6,846 nt of DNA from the NCBI GenBank assembly GCA_029262915.1, contig JAJCYN010000305.1:1-6846 (forward strand). The letters run 5' to 3'. Source of the stretch: Flavobacteriales bacterium. GTDB taxonomy: Bacteria; Bacteroidota; Bacteroidia; Flavobacteriales_E; Vicingaceae. A model generated the notes under the pieces. That model was not told the DNA's origin, made no database searches, and saw nothing but the letters and a program-made list of their open reading frames with translations. Made by a program: the position numbers and the translations under genes. This document shows, one piece after another, positions 1 through 6,181 of the stretch (the stretch's first letter is position 1; the number at the start of each line of letters is the position of its first letter).

Positions 1-34
1 ATTTACTAGGCAAAATGTTTTTTATATTAGTTGC

Positions 35-2005
35 ATGAAAACAAACAAGATGATAATAAGAGTTTTTATACTACTTTTTTCAGTTTTCTTATTCGGTAAT
101 GCTATAGCTCAAAAAACTAAAACGCATTCTGAAAAACAGGCACTCTTTATTTATAACTTTTTTAAGTTTGTTGAATGGTCTAATTATGATGAATTAAAAA
201 GTTTTAATGTTGGTGTTATTGGGGATGAAAAAAACTTGGTTTATGATGAATTACTTAAAATAGCCAAAACCGAAAAAGCGAAAAAATTACCCATAACAGT
301 TAAACGTCTTAAAGATCTCTCTCAATTAGACGATATTCAATTGTTGTATTTCGACCGATCTGCTTCATTAAAATTTGAAAAGATTTATACTGCCATAGCA
401 GGTAAGCACATTTTATTGGTTTCTAAAGACTATCCATATGGAAAATCTATGATTAACTTTATTATGGATGGAGATAGAGTACAATATGAATTAAATGAAA
501 CAAAATGTGAGGCTGCTGGATTAAAAGCCAGCAAAGTACTTACTATAGTGGCCATTAAATCTGAAAAGGAATGGAACAGTTTAATGACAAATTTTGAAAC
601 TCTGGCAAATACCGACAAAGAAACGGTTGAAATTGACACAAAGGATCTTGCTAAAATAGTAAAGGAACAAAAAAGACTGTTGAGCGAAATTGGAACGAAC
701 ACTAAAAAATTAGAAGCACAAAAAGATAAATTAAAAAAACAACAGGCCGAACTTTCTACGAAAGAAAAATTAATATCGGAAACCAAAAAAGAAATTGCAA
801 CAACTAAAAAGGAAGTTGCAGTGCAAAAAAGTTTAATTGTCGATCAATTAAAGAAAATTACTGTTCAACAAGAAAATTTATCTTCCCTCAACTCAAATGT
901 TGTTATTAAACAACAGGAACTCGCTTCACAACAAGAACAACTAGAAAAAGAAAAAGAAAATTTGTTGGCTATACAAGAGGAATATGCCACCATTGAAAAA
1001 GCACTTAAACAAAAGGAAATCTTGGTGGAAAAACAGGGTAAAACCATTGATGATCAAGGCAATGAAATTATTACAAAAGCTGATAAAATTGAAGCACAAA
1101 AATCTATTATTTGGCTATCTGTTGTCTTTCTACTTATTGTTTCTTTTTTAGGCATTTTAGCGTATAGAAGTTATCGTTTAAAAAATAAAGCCAATATTTT
1201 AATTCTAAAACAAAAAGAAGAGATTGAAGAACAACATGAGGTGTTAGAAGAACAACACCGAGAGATCACTGACAGTATTAATTACGCTAAAAGAATACAG
1301 GATGCAATTCTTCCTCCTTTAAAACTAGTTAGAGGATATATGCCAGATAGTTTTATTCTATACCAGCCAAAAGACATTATTGCCGGAGATTTTTATTGGA
1401 TGGAAGGCATTAATAATCTAATTGTTTTTGCTGCTGCCGACTGTACCGGACATGGAGTACCTGGAGCTATGGTAAGTGTGGTTTGTCATAATGCAATGAA
1501 CAGAGCCGTAAGAGAGTTTATGCTCGTAGAACCAGATGAAATTTTAAATAAAACACGGGAAATTGTATTAGAAACTTTCGAAAAGAGTGATGAGGATGTG
1601 CGAGATGGAATGGATATTGCCTTATGTACAATTAACACTGAATCTAATAAACTAAGTTTTGCTGGAGCAAATAATGGTCTTTATTTTATTAGAAATGGAG
1701 AATTAACTCAAATTAAACCTGATAAACAACCTATTGGAAAATATGATGATTCAAAACCTTTCACAAAACATGTAATGGATTTAGAAAAAGGAGATGTTAT
1801 TTATACTTTTTCTGATGGTTATGCCGATCAATTTGGTGGCCCTAAAGGAAAGAAGTTTATGTATAAACCTTTTAGAGAATTGCTATTATCCATTCATGAA
1901 AAGCCAATGGATGACCAACATAACATCCTTATGAATGCTTTTGAAGATTGGAGAGGGAGTATGGAACAGATTGATGATGTTTGCGTTATAGGCGTTAGAA
2001 TATGA
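35..2005 (+). CDS. YfiR-like (DUF4154) sensor fused to a SpoIIE/PP2C serine phosphatase, single-pass membrane protein
   Basis: This 656-residue protein has four visible parts. Residues 1-25 are a signal peptide (hydrophobic run, then GNAIA before Q26). Residues about 31-175 match the YfiR/DUF4154 pattern: 'ALFIYNFFKFVEWS' near 36-49 and 'INFIMDGDRVQYELN' then 'AAGLKASKVL' near 140-169. Residues about 195-355 are a Lys/Glu/Gln-rich coiled coil, followed by a membrane helix at about 358-378. A second helix (385-413) leads into a SpoIIE phosphatase domain with 'DSINYAKRIQDAILPP' (413-428), 'GDFYW' (D452), 'ADCTGHG' (D469), 'FSDGY' (D594) and 'IDDVCVIG' (D647, D648). These aspartates fit the metal-binding set of PP2C enzymes, so the domain is probably active. 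The inferred topology is a periplasmic sensor with a cytoplasmic Ser/Thr-phosphoprotein phosphatase. In the YfiBNR system YfiR restrains a diguanylate cyclase; here the output is a phosphatase. Its substrate (an anti-sigma antagonist-like protein would be typical) is not in the window. An alternative start at M6 would shorten the signal peptide slightly. Confidence 0.9.
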   Translation: MKTNKMIIRVFILLFSVFLFGNAIAQKTKTHSEKQALFIYNFFKFVEWSNYDELKSFNVGVIGDEKNLVYDELLKIAKTEKAKKLPITVKRLKDLSQLDDIQLLYFDRSASLKFEKIYTAIAGKHILLVSKDYPYGKSMINFIMDGDRVQYELNETKCEAAGLKASKVLTIVAIKSEKEWNSLMTNFETLANTDKETVEIDTKDLAKIVKEQKRLLSEIGTNTKKLEAQKDKLKKQQAELSTKEKLISETKKEIATTKKEVAVQKSLIVDQLKKITVQQENLSSLNSNVVIKQQELASQQEQLEKEKENLLAIQEEYATIEKALKQKEILVEKQGKTIDDQGNEIITKADKIEAQKSIIWLSVVFLLIVSFLGILAYRSYRLKNKANILILKQKEEIEEQHEVLEEQHREITDSINYAKRIQDAILPPLKLVRGYMPDSFILYQPKDIIAGDFYWMEGINNLIVFAAADCTGHGVPGAMVSVVCHNAMNRAVREFMLVEPDEILNKTREIVLETFEKSDEDVRDGMDIALCTINTESNKLSFAGANNGLYFIRNGELTQIKPDKQPIGKYDDSKPFTKHVMDLEKGDVIYTFSDGYADQFGGPKGKKFMYKPFRELLLSIHEKPMDDQHNILMNAFEDWRGSMEQIDDVCVIGVRI

Positions 2006-2063
2006 TGTAAAGCTCACGCTAAGCAAAACTGAGTGAATATTATTGCTGTAAGAATTTAAATGT

Positions 2064-2438
2064 ATGGAAAACAATAACATATTTGGGCAACCATTAATTG
2101 CTTGTAGCCATGAACCTTTAACGGGTTATTTTAGAGACGGTTGTTGTAACACAGATAAAACCGACCAAGGGGTTCATACTGTTTGTATTGTGGCTACTGA
2201 AGAATTTTTAGCATTTTCTAAAGCTGCCGGAAACGATTTATCTACTCCAGTTCCAGAATGGTCGTTCCCAGGTATAAAGCCTGGCGACAAATGGTGTTTA
2301 TGTGCTATCCGTTTTAAAGAAGCCTATGAAAACAATGCTGCTCCGAAAGTAATTCTTGAAGCTACTAACGAAAAAACACTAGAAATAGTAGAAATGGATG
2401 TTCTAATTGAACATGCCTATTATACGGATAAGGTTTAA
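2064..2438 (+). CDS. DUF2237 family protein, function unknown
   Basis: The 124-residue product is a full-length DUF2237 protein. The family signatures are clear: 'PLTGYFRDGCC' (18-28), 'GNDLSTP' (56-62) and 'FPGIKPGDKWCLCA' (68-81), ending with a conserved 'HA' at 117-118. It contains six cysteines (C14, C27, C28, C41, C78, C80), several of them in the conserved motifs, which could suggest metal or redox chemistry; that is inference, as no function is established for the family as far as I know. There is no signal peptide or membrane segment, so it is likely cytoplasmic. It starts 58 nt after the phosphatase gene in the same direction and may be read through from it, although no strong ribosome site is visible. 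Its stop lies 8 nt from the stop of the convergent esterase gene. Its last 24 nt recur at 3625-3648. Confidence 0.88.
   Translation: MENNNIFGQPLIACSHEPLTGYFRDGCCNTDKTDQGVHTVCIVATEEFLAFSKAAGNDLSTPVPEWSFPGIKPGDKWCLCAIRFKEAYENNAAPKVILEATNEKTLEIVEMDVLIEHAYYTDKV
2415..2438 (+). repeat. Direct repeat, copy A (3' end of the DUF2237 gene)
   Basis: This 24-nt stretch encodes residues A118 to V124 of the DUF2237 protein plus its stop. It matches 3625-3648 at 21 of 24 positions in the same orientation, including an uninterrupted 12-nt run GATAAGGTTTAA. The two copies bracket the esterase gene almost exactly. Confidence 0.75.
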
Positions 2439-2446
2439 ATCCTTTT

Positions 2447-3601
2447 CTACTGAATAACCAGTTTACCAGTATAGGTTTGAGATGAATTTATTAACTGATA
2501 GGTGTATGTTCCTCCTTTAGGATATTTTGAAACATCTATTTGAGTTGATGATGAACCTACTTTTCTACTTAATACTTCTCTACCAGTCAAGTCAAACAAT
2601 CGGAATACTGTATTACTGAAATCGATTGGTTCATTAAATTTAATGTTAATAATAGAATTGGTTGGGTTAGGATAGAATATCACTTCTACCTTCTTTTCAT
2701 TTAACTGATTAACTCCTGTTATTTTACCATTAATGTCATACTTAGCAAAAAACTCCCATATTTTAAGTGAAGCATTAATATCATAATTAGTAGTTCCAAG
2801 CACAAAAGGAGCTCCTGGCCATGTATGTGCTCCATTAATTATTTTATAATGTTCAACTTCTACTCCACTGTTCCCATTTTGATAGAGATAATGTTCTGCT
2901 GTACTTCCATCAAATACATTAATATCAGAAACATTGGTTACAATTGCACCAGTATCACATTGATTAAAATTTACCCAATAGCTAAGTACATTGACAATTG
3001 GTTCCATAGATCCAGCCACTCCATTGTAAGGTACCGTTGGATCTAATGTTCCGTGTATTTCCATTACAGGTGTCGGATGAAGCGAATTGCAAGTAAGTGG
3101 CTGGTTTAAGTTCATCGTTCCTGTAACTGATGCTATTGCTGCGATACGATTGCTTAGGTCACAAGCCAAAGTATAGCTCATAAAACCTCCATTAGACATC
3201 CCAGTACTATAAACTCTACCCATGTTTATATTGTAAGACAAAGCAAGTGAATCAATTAAAGCTTCAATGAAACCAATATCATCTACGCTTCCTCCCCAAT
3301 TTGAATTCCAATAGGTATTTCCTGAACCATCTATTGTTCCCATTGGATGAACTAATAAAAATCCTGCAGTATCTGCTATTGCTCTAAAATCACCATAAAT
3401 CATCTGATCATTAGCATTACTTGTATAACCATGAAAATTAAGTACTAATGGCGTTAGGGTTCCTGCAGAATAGGAAGCTGGCACATACAAAATATAAGAT
3501 CGCTGTAAACTATTGTGTGTAATGGTTCCATTTATTGTTTGTTGAGCAAAACACATAATAGAAAGACATGAAGCGAAAAGAAAAAGCAGCAAAGTTTTCA
3601 T
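2447..3601 (-). CDS. Secreted PHB-depolymerase/LpqC-type (CE1-like) esterase with T9SS C-terminal sorting domain
   Basis: The 384-residue product is an alpha/beta-hydrolase carrying export signals at both ends. Residues 1-19 are a signal peptide (MKTLLLFLFASCLSIMCFA, then Q20). The catalytic domain shows the oxyanion 'NFHGYT' (55-60), the nucleophile elbow 'GMSNGG' (S136), 'HGTLDPTVPY' (D187) and 'NGAHTWPG' (H259), an arrangement typical of the LpqC/PHB depolymerase/feruloyl esterase group. Residues about 306-384, opening with 'VIFYPNPTNSIINI' and closing with 'YTGKLVIQ', form a type A T9SS sorting domain, so the enzyme should cross the outer membrane and be released or surface-attached. The true ester substrate (polyester, feruloyl or acetyl groups) cannot be read from the sequence. 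An in-frame ATG at 3724 would place a non-signal extension inside the upstream gene; I chose 3601 because the signal peptide begins there. It lies 43 nt downstream of the NTF2-like gene and may share its transcript. Confidence 0.88.
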   Translation of the reverse strand: MKTLLLFLFASCLSIMCFAQQTINGTITHNSLQRSYILYVPASYSAGTLTPLVLNFHGYTSNANDQMIYGDFRAIADTAGFLLVHPMGTIDGSGNTYWNSNWGGSVDDIGFIEALIDSLALSYNINMGRVYSTGMSNGGFMSYTLACDLSNRIAAIASVTGTMNLNQPLTCNSLHPTPVMEIHGTLDPTVPYNGVAGSMEPIVNVLSYWVNFNQCDTGAIVTNVSDINVFDGSTAEHYLYQNGNSGVEVEHYKIINGAHTWPGAPFVLGTTNYDINASLKIWEFFAKYDINGKITGVNQLNEKKVEVIFYPNPTNSIINIKFNEPIDFSNTVFRLFDLTGREVLSRKVGSSSTQIDVSKYPKGGTYTYQLINSSQTYTGKLVIQ

Positions 3602-3624
3602 ATTGTTAAAGTTAGGGTTTATTA

Positions 3625-3648
3625 GCTTATTATGCAGATAAGGTTTAA
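3625..3648 (+). pseudogene. Remnant of a DUF2237 gene 3' end (direct repeat, copy B)
   Basis: In plus-strand frame this reads GCT TAT TAT GCA GAT AAG GTT TAA, that is A-Y-Y-A-D-K-V-stop. The live gene ends A-Y-Y-T-D-K-V-stop. The three differences are one silent third-position change (GCC/GCT) and two changes within one codon (ACG/GCA). Similarity to the DUF2237 gene ends abruptly upstream of 3625, where the frame soon meets a TAG (3613-3615). The TAA at 3646-3648 overlaps the minus-strand stop of the NTF2-like gene (3645-3647). I infer a leftover of an ancestral convergent gene pair. Chance similarity in AT-rich DNA is the alternative. Confidence 0.55.
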
Positions 3649-4142
3649 TCTTTAGGTAAGAAATCTTTACATCCCTCTTTTCTTCGAGTATCCATAATGT
3701 GAATGATTTTCCACTTGTTATCAATTTTCACTAATTGAAAAGCATCTACCCCACAGTGGCTGAATTTATCTCCAACAAAGAAGGAATATTCTGTCCATAC
3801 TTGAGCAATATTGTCATCAATTTTAATTTCGGTATTAAACAATTTTTCAATCCAGTTAGGAGAACCAGCTTCTTTTTTTGCTATGGCATAAATCATATCA
3901 TCTAAATTTTGGATGCTTACTACTTCCTCACCATCTCTAGATTTAAATCCTGTAACCATTTTCACATTTTCAACAAAAACTTGTTTAACTATATTAGTGT
4001 CAGCCTTTAACATTCCTTCAAAAAGAAGGTGAATAGGCTTCATTACTTCTTTTTCTGAGTTTTGAGCAAAAGCAATAATACCAGTACACAAAAGTGCCGG
4101 AATTAATAGCATTTTAATTCTATCTTTTTGTAAACTATTCAT
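3645..4142 (-). CDS. Exported NTF2-like / putative lumazine-binding family protein
   Basis: The 165-residue protein begins with a signal peptide (about residues 1-26, ending IIAFA before Q27). The rest is one small alpha+beta domain resembling the NTF2-like 'putative lumazine-binding' group: 'IHLLFEGMLKADTNIV' near 37-52, 'AQVWTEYSFFVGDKFSHCGVD' near 113-133 and 'FQLVKIDNKWKIIHIMDTRR' near 135-154. The strongest family marks are 'GKFSHCG'-like residues (125-131) and 'W..I.I.DTRR..GC'. Ligand binding or catalysis is not established for such proteins; the family label is structural. Start M1 is preceded by AAGGA at a 9-nt spacing, which favours it over M11. The esterase gene follows on the same strand after 43 nt. 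Its stop codon overlaps the stop of the DUF2237-tail remnant at 3625-3648. It is transcribed away from the 418-bp divergent spacer. Confidence 0.8.
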   Translation of the reverse strand: MNSLQKDRIKMLLIPALLCTGIIAFAQNSEKEVMKPIHLLFEGMLKADTNIVKQVFVENVKMVTGFKSRDGEEVVSIQNLDDMIYAIAKKEAGSPNWIEKLFNTEIKIDDNIAQVWTEYSFFVGDKFSHCGVDAFQLVKIDNKWKIIHIMDTRRKEGCKDFLPKD

Positions 4143-4151
4143 AAGACTAAA

Positions 4152-4156
4152 TCCTT
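4152..4156 (-). promoter_or_regulatory. Ribosome binding site of the NTF2-like gene
   Basis: On the minus strand AAGGA lies 9 nt before the ATG at 4142. It is the clearest Shine-Dalgarno-like site in the window and supports the upstream of the two possible starts (M1 rather than M11). Confidence 0.5.
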
Positions 4157-4161
4157 AAAGC

Positions 4162-4179
4162 TTTTAACATTTTTAACAT
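4162..4179. repeat. Tandem 9-mer repeat (TTTTAACAT x2)
   Basis: Two perfect head-to-tail copies of TTTTAACAT are followed by a partial third (TTTTAGC). They lie 20-37 nt before the NTF2-like start, in its leader. The sequence is AT-rich, so it may be simple slippage rather than a regulatory site. Confidence 0.5.
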
Positions 4180-4433
4180 TTTAGCTAAGATAACGCTTAA
4201 ATAATTATAGATATTATTGAATTCTAATAAACGGTAGAAGAAATGTACAAGAGAGCTAGAAAAACATAAAACGGTCAAATAAAAATTCATCAAGTTCTTA
4301 TAAATTTATACCGAATAATGACTCAAACCTACCGTATAAAAAAATAATTGTAAGTTTTGAATAGTTCTTTCTATTTTTTAGTAGCTTACATTTAAAACAA
4401 GATAATAACTTTCTTCTTAACATCAAATTACCC

Positions 4434-4460
4434 CATTTTGTTGAGTTGAACTACAAAATG
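4434..4460. promoter_or_regulatory. Inverted repeat 1 upstream of the LytTR gene
   Basis: CATTTTGT (4434-4441) and ACAAAATG (4453-4460) are perfect 8-bp arms. The intervening DNA itself holds AGTT-G-AACT (4444-4452), so nearly the whole 27 nt has dyad symmetry apart from two bases (TG, 4442-4443). As RNA it could form a bulged stem with a 5-nt loop; as DNA it could be a dimer operator. No T-tract follows, which argues against a terminator. Confidence 0.45.
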
Positions 4461-4462
4461 AC

Positions 4463-4478
4463 TACGTGTTTACACGTA
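4463..4478. promoter_or_regulatory. Perfect 7-2-7 inverted repeat (candidate operator)
   Basis: TACGTGTTTACACGTA has perfect 7-bp arms (TACGTGT and ACACGTA) around TT, ending 82 nt before the LytTR start codon. A 2-nt centre is too short for an RNA hairpin loop unless the inner pairs open, so a protein-binding dyad is the better reading. Its left half (CTACGTGTT, 4462-4470) recurs as CTACGTATT at 4545-4553. Confidence 0.5.
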
Positions 4479-4497
4479 ATATAAATTAGGTGTTTTT

Positions 4498-4524
4498 AGG
4501 TATATGCAATACATAGAAATACCT
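4498..4524. promoter_or_regulatory. Inverted repeat 3 upstream of the LytTR gene
   Basis: AGGTAT (4498-4503) pairs with ATACCT (4519-4524) across a 15-nt spacer. TTAGGT also occurs twice in direct orientation at 4486 and 4496, one helical turn apart. The short arms in AT-rich DNA make this the weakest of the four. Confidence 0.3.
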
Positions 4525-4533
4525 TAATTTAAC

Positions 4534-4553
4534 AATACCGTAGTCTACGTATT
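4534..4553. promoter_or_regulatory. Inverted repeat 4 adjoining the LytTR start
   Basis: AATACCGTA (4534-4542) and TACGTATT (4546-4553) form eight base pairs with one bulged C and a GTC loop, ending 7 nt before the ATG. As RNA this hairpin would sit where ribosomes load; as DNA it would place a bound regulator against the start of the gene. The right arm carries the CTACGTATT box. Confidence 0.4.
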
Positions 4554-4560
4554 TTTTGTT

Positions 4561-5028
4561 ATGGAAAAAGAGATTAGATTGTTTAATGATAGGATAGAGA
4601 AATTAGAAGAAATCATAGTCAATACTAATGATGTACTAAGTTCATTGATGGAACACCAAATCTCATTAGAGTCTCATCTACAGGAACTTGTAAAATCCAA
4701 CATCTCAAAGACCATAGCCATAAAAGGTGCTATTAAGATAGATTTTATCCCTATTGATGAGATCATATATTGCAGTGCGAACCTGGCTTATACAGAAATA
4801 ATATCATTAAATAATAACAAAGTTACTTCAACAAAATCGATAAATGCATTTGAGGATTATCTTTCCTGTTATTCATTCTATAGAATCAGCAAAAGTCTCT
4901 TAATAAATACAAAACATATTCATTCTTATAACAAAAAAAATGGTCAAATTCTTATGCAAAATAAAGACCTTTTAGATGTCGCTCGAAGGAGAAAGTCAGA
5001 ATTTCTATCTGCTATTCTTCCTCAATAA
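4561..5028 (+). CDS. LytTR-domain transcriptional regulator with N-terminal coiled coil, no receiver domain
   Basis: The 155-residue protein has two parts. Residues 1-47 are a predicted coiled coil with regularly spaced I/L/V residues (I5, I12, L15, I19, L26, L29, L36, L40, L43). Residues about 52-151 form a LytTR DNA-binding domain: 'IDFIPIDEIIYCSANLAYTEI' lies near 60-80, the diagnostic 'FYRISKSLLINTKHI' at 106-120 and 'LLDVARRRKSEF' at 137-148. Family members normally follow a response-regulator receiver; none is present, so activity is more likely controlled by abundance, oligomerisation through the coiled coil, or a partner. There is no signal or membrane segment. No Shine-Dalgarno site precedes the ATG; instead an inverted repeat ends 7 nt before it. 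The gene is isolated: it is divergent from the NTF2-like gene and convergent with the secretion operon, 5 nt from the platform gene's stop. Targets cannot be read from the sequence; self-regulation is plausible. Confidence 0.85.
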   Translation: MEKEIRLFNDRIEKLEEIIVNTNDVLSSLMEHQISLESHLQELVKSNISKTIAIKGAIKIDFIPIDEIIYCSANLAYTEIISLNNNKVTSTKSINAFEDYLSCYSFYRISKSLLINTKHIHSYNKKNGQILMQNKDLLDVARRRKSEFLSAILPQ

Positions 5029-5033
5029 TTTAC

Positions 5034-6179
5034 TTAAAATAATCCTGTATTTATTTCTATCATAGGGACATACATTGCTATTACAATAAAACCTACCACT
5101 ACACTTATAAAAAGTATAATAAAAGGTTCTAAAAGTTTTCCGAAAACCTCAGATTTATGTTCTAACTCTCTTGAATACTGCTCATCTAAATTCTGAAATA
5201 TTGCATCTAACTTGTTTACCTCTTCAGCTACTTTAATTAGGGATGTCATTTTTCGTGGAAAAATAGAAAACTCTTTCATACTTTCATTAAGTAATTTTCC
5301 ATGCATAATATCATTTTCTACTACTGTTAAAGCACTTTGAATGGGATAATAATCAATCATTTTTTTTACCAATTGAATGGAGTTTAATAGTGGATTCCTA
5401 GCACTAATCAATAAGTTCATGGAATGACAAAATCGTGTTAAATATATTTTTTGTGCCATATCACCAATTAAAGGGGTTTTTAATATAATCATAGCCGAAA
5501 CTCTTCTAAACCATTCTTTTTTTCGATTAACATGCATAAAAATAAAAATACTACCGATTAGAAATAGAATAATTAAAAAGTAATCGCTTACTGTATCTGA
5601 AGTATTAATTACAAACTGGGTTATCCCTGGCAATTCTTTATTAAAGCTCTTAAAAATATCTTCGAACATCGGTACTAAAAATTTAAGTAGAAAAATTACC
5701 ATACCAAAAGCTGAAAGAAGCAAAACAATAGGATAAGATAATGCACCTGAAATTTTCCTTTTTTGTTCTACTTTTCGTTTAAAAAAAGTAGCTAAATCAG
5801 TTAAAACAACATCCACACGAGAGGTCTCCTCTCCTACTTTTAGCGAATAATATTCGTATTCTGTAAATTTTCCTGTTTTTTGCAGTGCATCTGAAAAACT
5901 TAATCCGCTTATGATATCATCTTTAATGTCTTGCAATAATTTCCTGTCTTTCTCTTTTTCCGTTTCGTCAACTATTAATTCTAATGCTGTTTTTATGTCT
6001 GTTCCTGCTGAAAGCAACAAACTAATTTCTGCATAAAATTGTTCCTTTTTTTTGTCTGGAAAATTTCTATTAAAACTTAAATCCTGATTTAAAAAAGTCA
6101 TTATACTCTTTTTATCAGAGTTATCATTTTTATGAGTAGATGATTGTGATTGATTGATGTTCTCTATTTTAATCCCCAT
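5034..6179 (-). CDS. Type II secretion / type IV pilus inner-membrane platform protein (GspF/PilC family)
   Basis: The 381-residue protein has the twin T2SSF-domain layout of GspF/PilC. The first domain is at about 47-170, with 'FYAEISLLLSAGTDIKTALELI' as its opening and 'VGEETSRVDVVLTDLATFF' at 115-133. The second is at about 247-369, with 'RFCHSMNLLISARNPLLNSI' and 'VAEEVNKLDAIFQNL' as the equivalent repeats. Membrane helices are at about 150-170, 199-217 and 350-371. 'LSYP' (147-150) and 'TPLIGD' (235-240) are typical. It would anchor the assembly ATPase and help move pseudopilin subunits in the inner membrane. The first 40 residues are polar, Ser/Asn/Lys-rich and shorter than in proteobacterial GspF. 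M27 is an alternative start, but M1 sits 2 nt after the pseudopilin stop, which suits coupled translation. It is the last gene of its operon in the window. Confidence 0.88.
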   Translation of the reverse strand: MGIKIENINQSQSSTHKNDNSDKKSIMTFLNQDLSFNRNFPDKKKEQFYAEISLLLSAGTDIKTALELIVDETEKEKDRKLLQDIKDDIISGLSFSDALQKTGKFTEYEYYSLKVGEETSRVDVVLTDLATFFKRKVEQKRKISGALSYPIVLLLSAFGMVIFLLKFLVPMFEDIFKSFNKELPGITQFVINTSDTVSDYFLIILFLIGSIFIFMHVNRKKEWFRRVSAMIILKTPLIGDMAQKIYLTRFCHSMNLLISARNPLLNSIQLVKKMIDYYPIQSALTVVENDIMHGKLLNESMKEFSIFPRKMTSLIKVAEEVNKLDAIFQNLDEQYSRELEHKSEVFGKLLEPFIILFISVVVGFIVIAMYVPMIEINTGLF

Positions 6180-6181
6180 AG

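Larger units (their letters stand above)
4143..4560. other. 418-bp divergent intergenic region between the NTF2-like gene (-) and the LytTR gene (+)
   Basis: No convincing open reading frame or RNA gene was seen here. The left part holds a ribosome site and a tandem 9-mer belonging to the minus-strand gene's leader, a perfect AT palindrome (TATAAATTTATA, 4299-4310) and two ACGGT boxes (4231, 4271). ACCGT, the inverse, occurs at 4331 and 4537. The right 120 bp carry four consecutive inverted repeats. Both promoters must lie here, but no full Bacteroidota-type promoter (TTTG, then TAnnTTTG) with correct spacing is visible for either gene. Confidence 0.7.

Noticed and set aside
430..1047. Minus-strand open frames at 430-786 and 865-1047
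   Set aside because: They lie antisense to the coiled-coil region of the phosphatase gene. Their Ser/Phe/Cys-rich products are what the complement of Lys/Glu/Gln codons yields.
2006..2063. Terminator or promoter between the phosphatase and DUF2237 genes
   Set aside because: No stem followed by a T-run and no TAnnTTTG element was found; the 58 nt show nothing specific.
1886..2080. Minus-strand open frame of 64 codons
   Set aside because: It overlaps the conserved end of the phosphatase gene and the start of the DUF2237 gene, and shows no recognisable motif.
2825..3046. Plus-strand open frame of 73 codons
   Set aside because: It is antisense to the catalytic domain of the esterase and has a low-complexity product.
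3061..3180. Higher GC in the esterase gene as a sign of foreign origin
   Set aside because: I counted 53 GC of 120 bases here, but conserved parts of the phosphatase gene are similar (27 of 60 at 1441-1500), so conserved Gly/Ala codons explain it.
3602..3724. In-frame N-terminal extension of the esterase (start at 3724)
   Set aside because: It would lie partly inside the NTF2-like gene and put 41 polar residues before a clear signal peptide; the start at 3601 is preferred.
4324..4331. Minus-strand TAGGTTTG, an exact match to the Bacteroidota -7 element TAnnTTTG
   Set aside because: No TTTG-like -33 element lies at the expected distance, and a single match of this kind is expected by chance in AT-rich DNA. 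It would also imply a leader of about 175 nt.
4551..4560. ATTTTTTGTT before the LytTR start as a -7 promoter element
   Set aside because: The T-run and G do not keep the TA at the right spacing, and the site is too close to the ATG.
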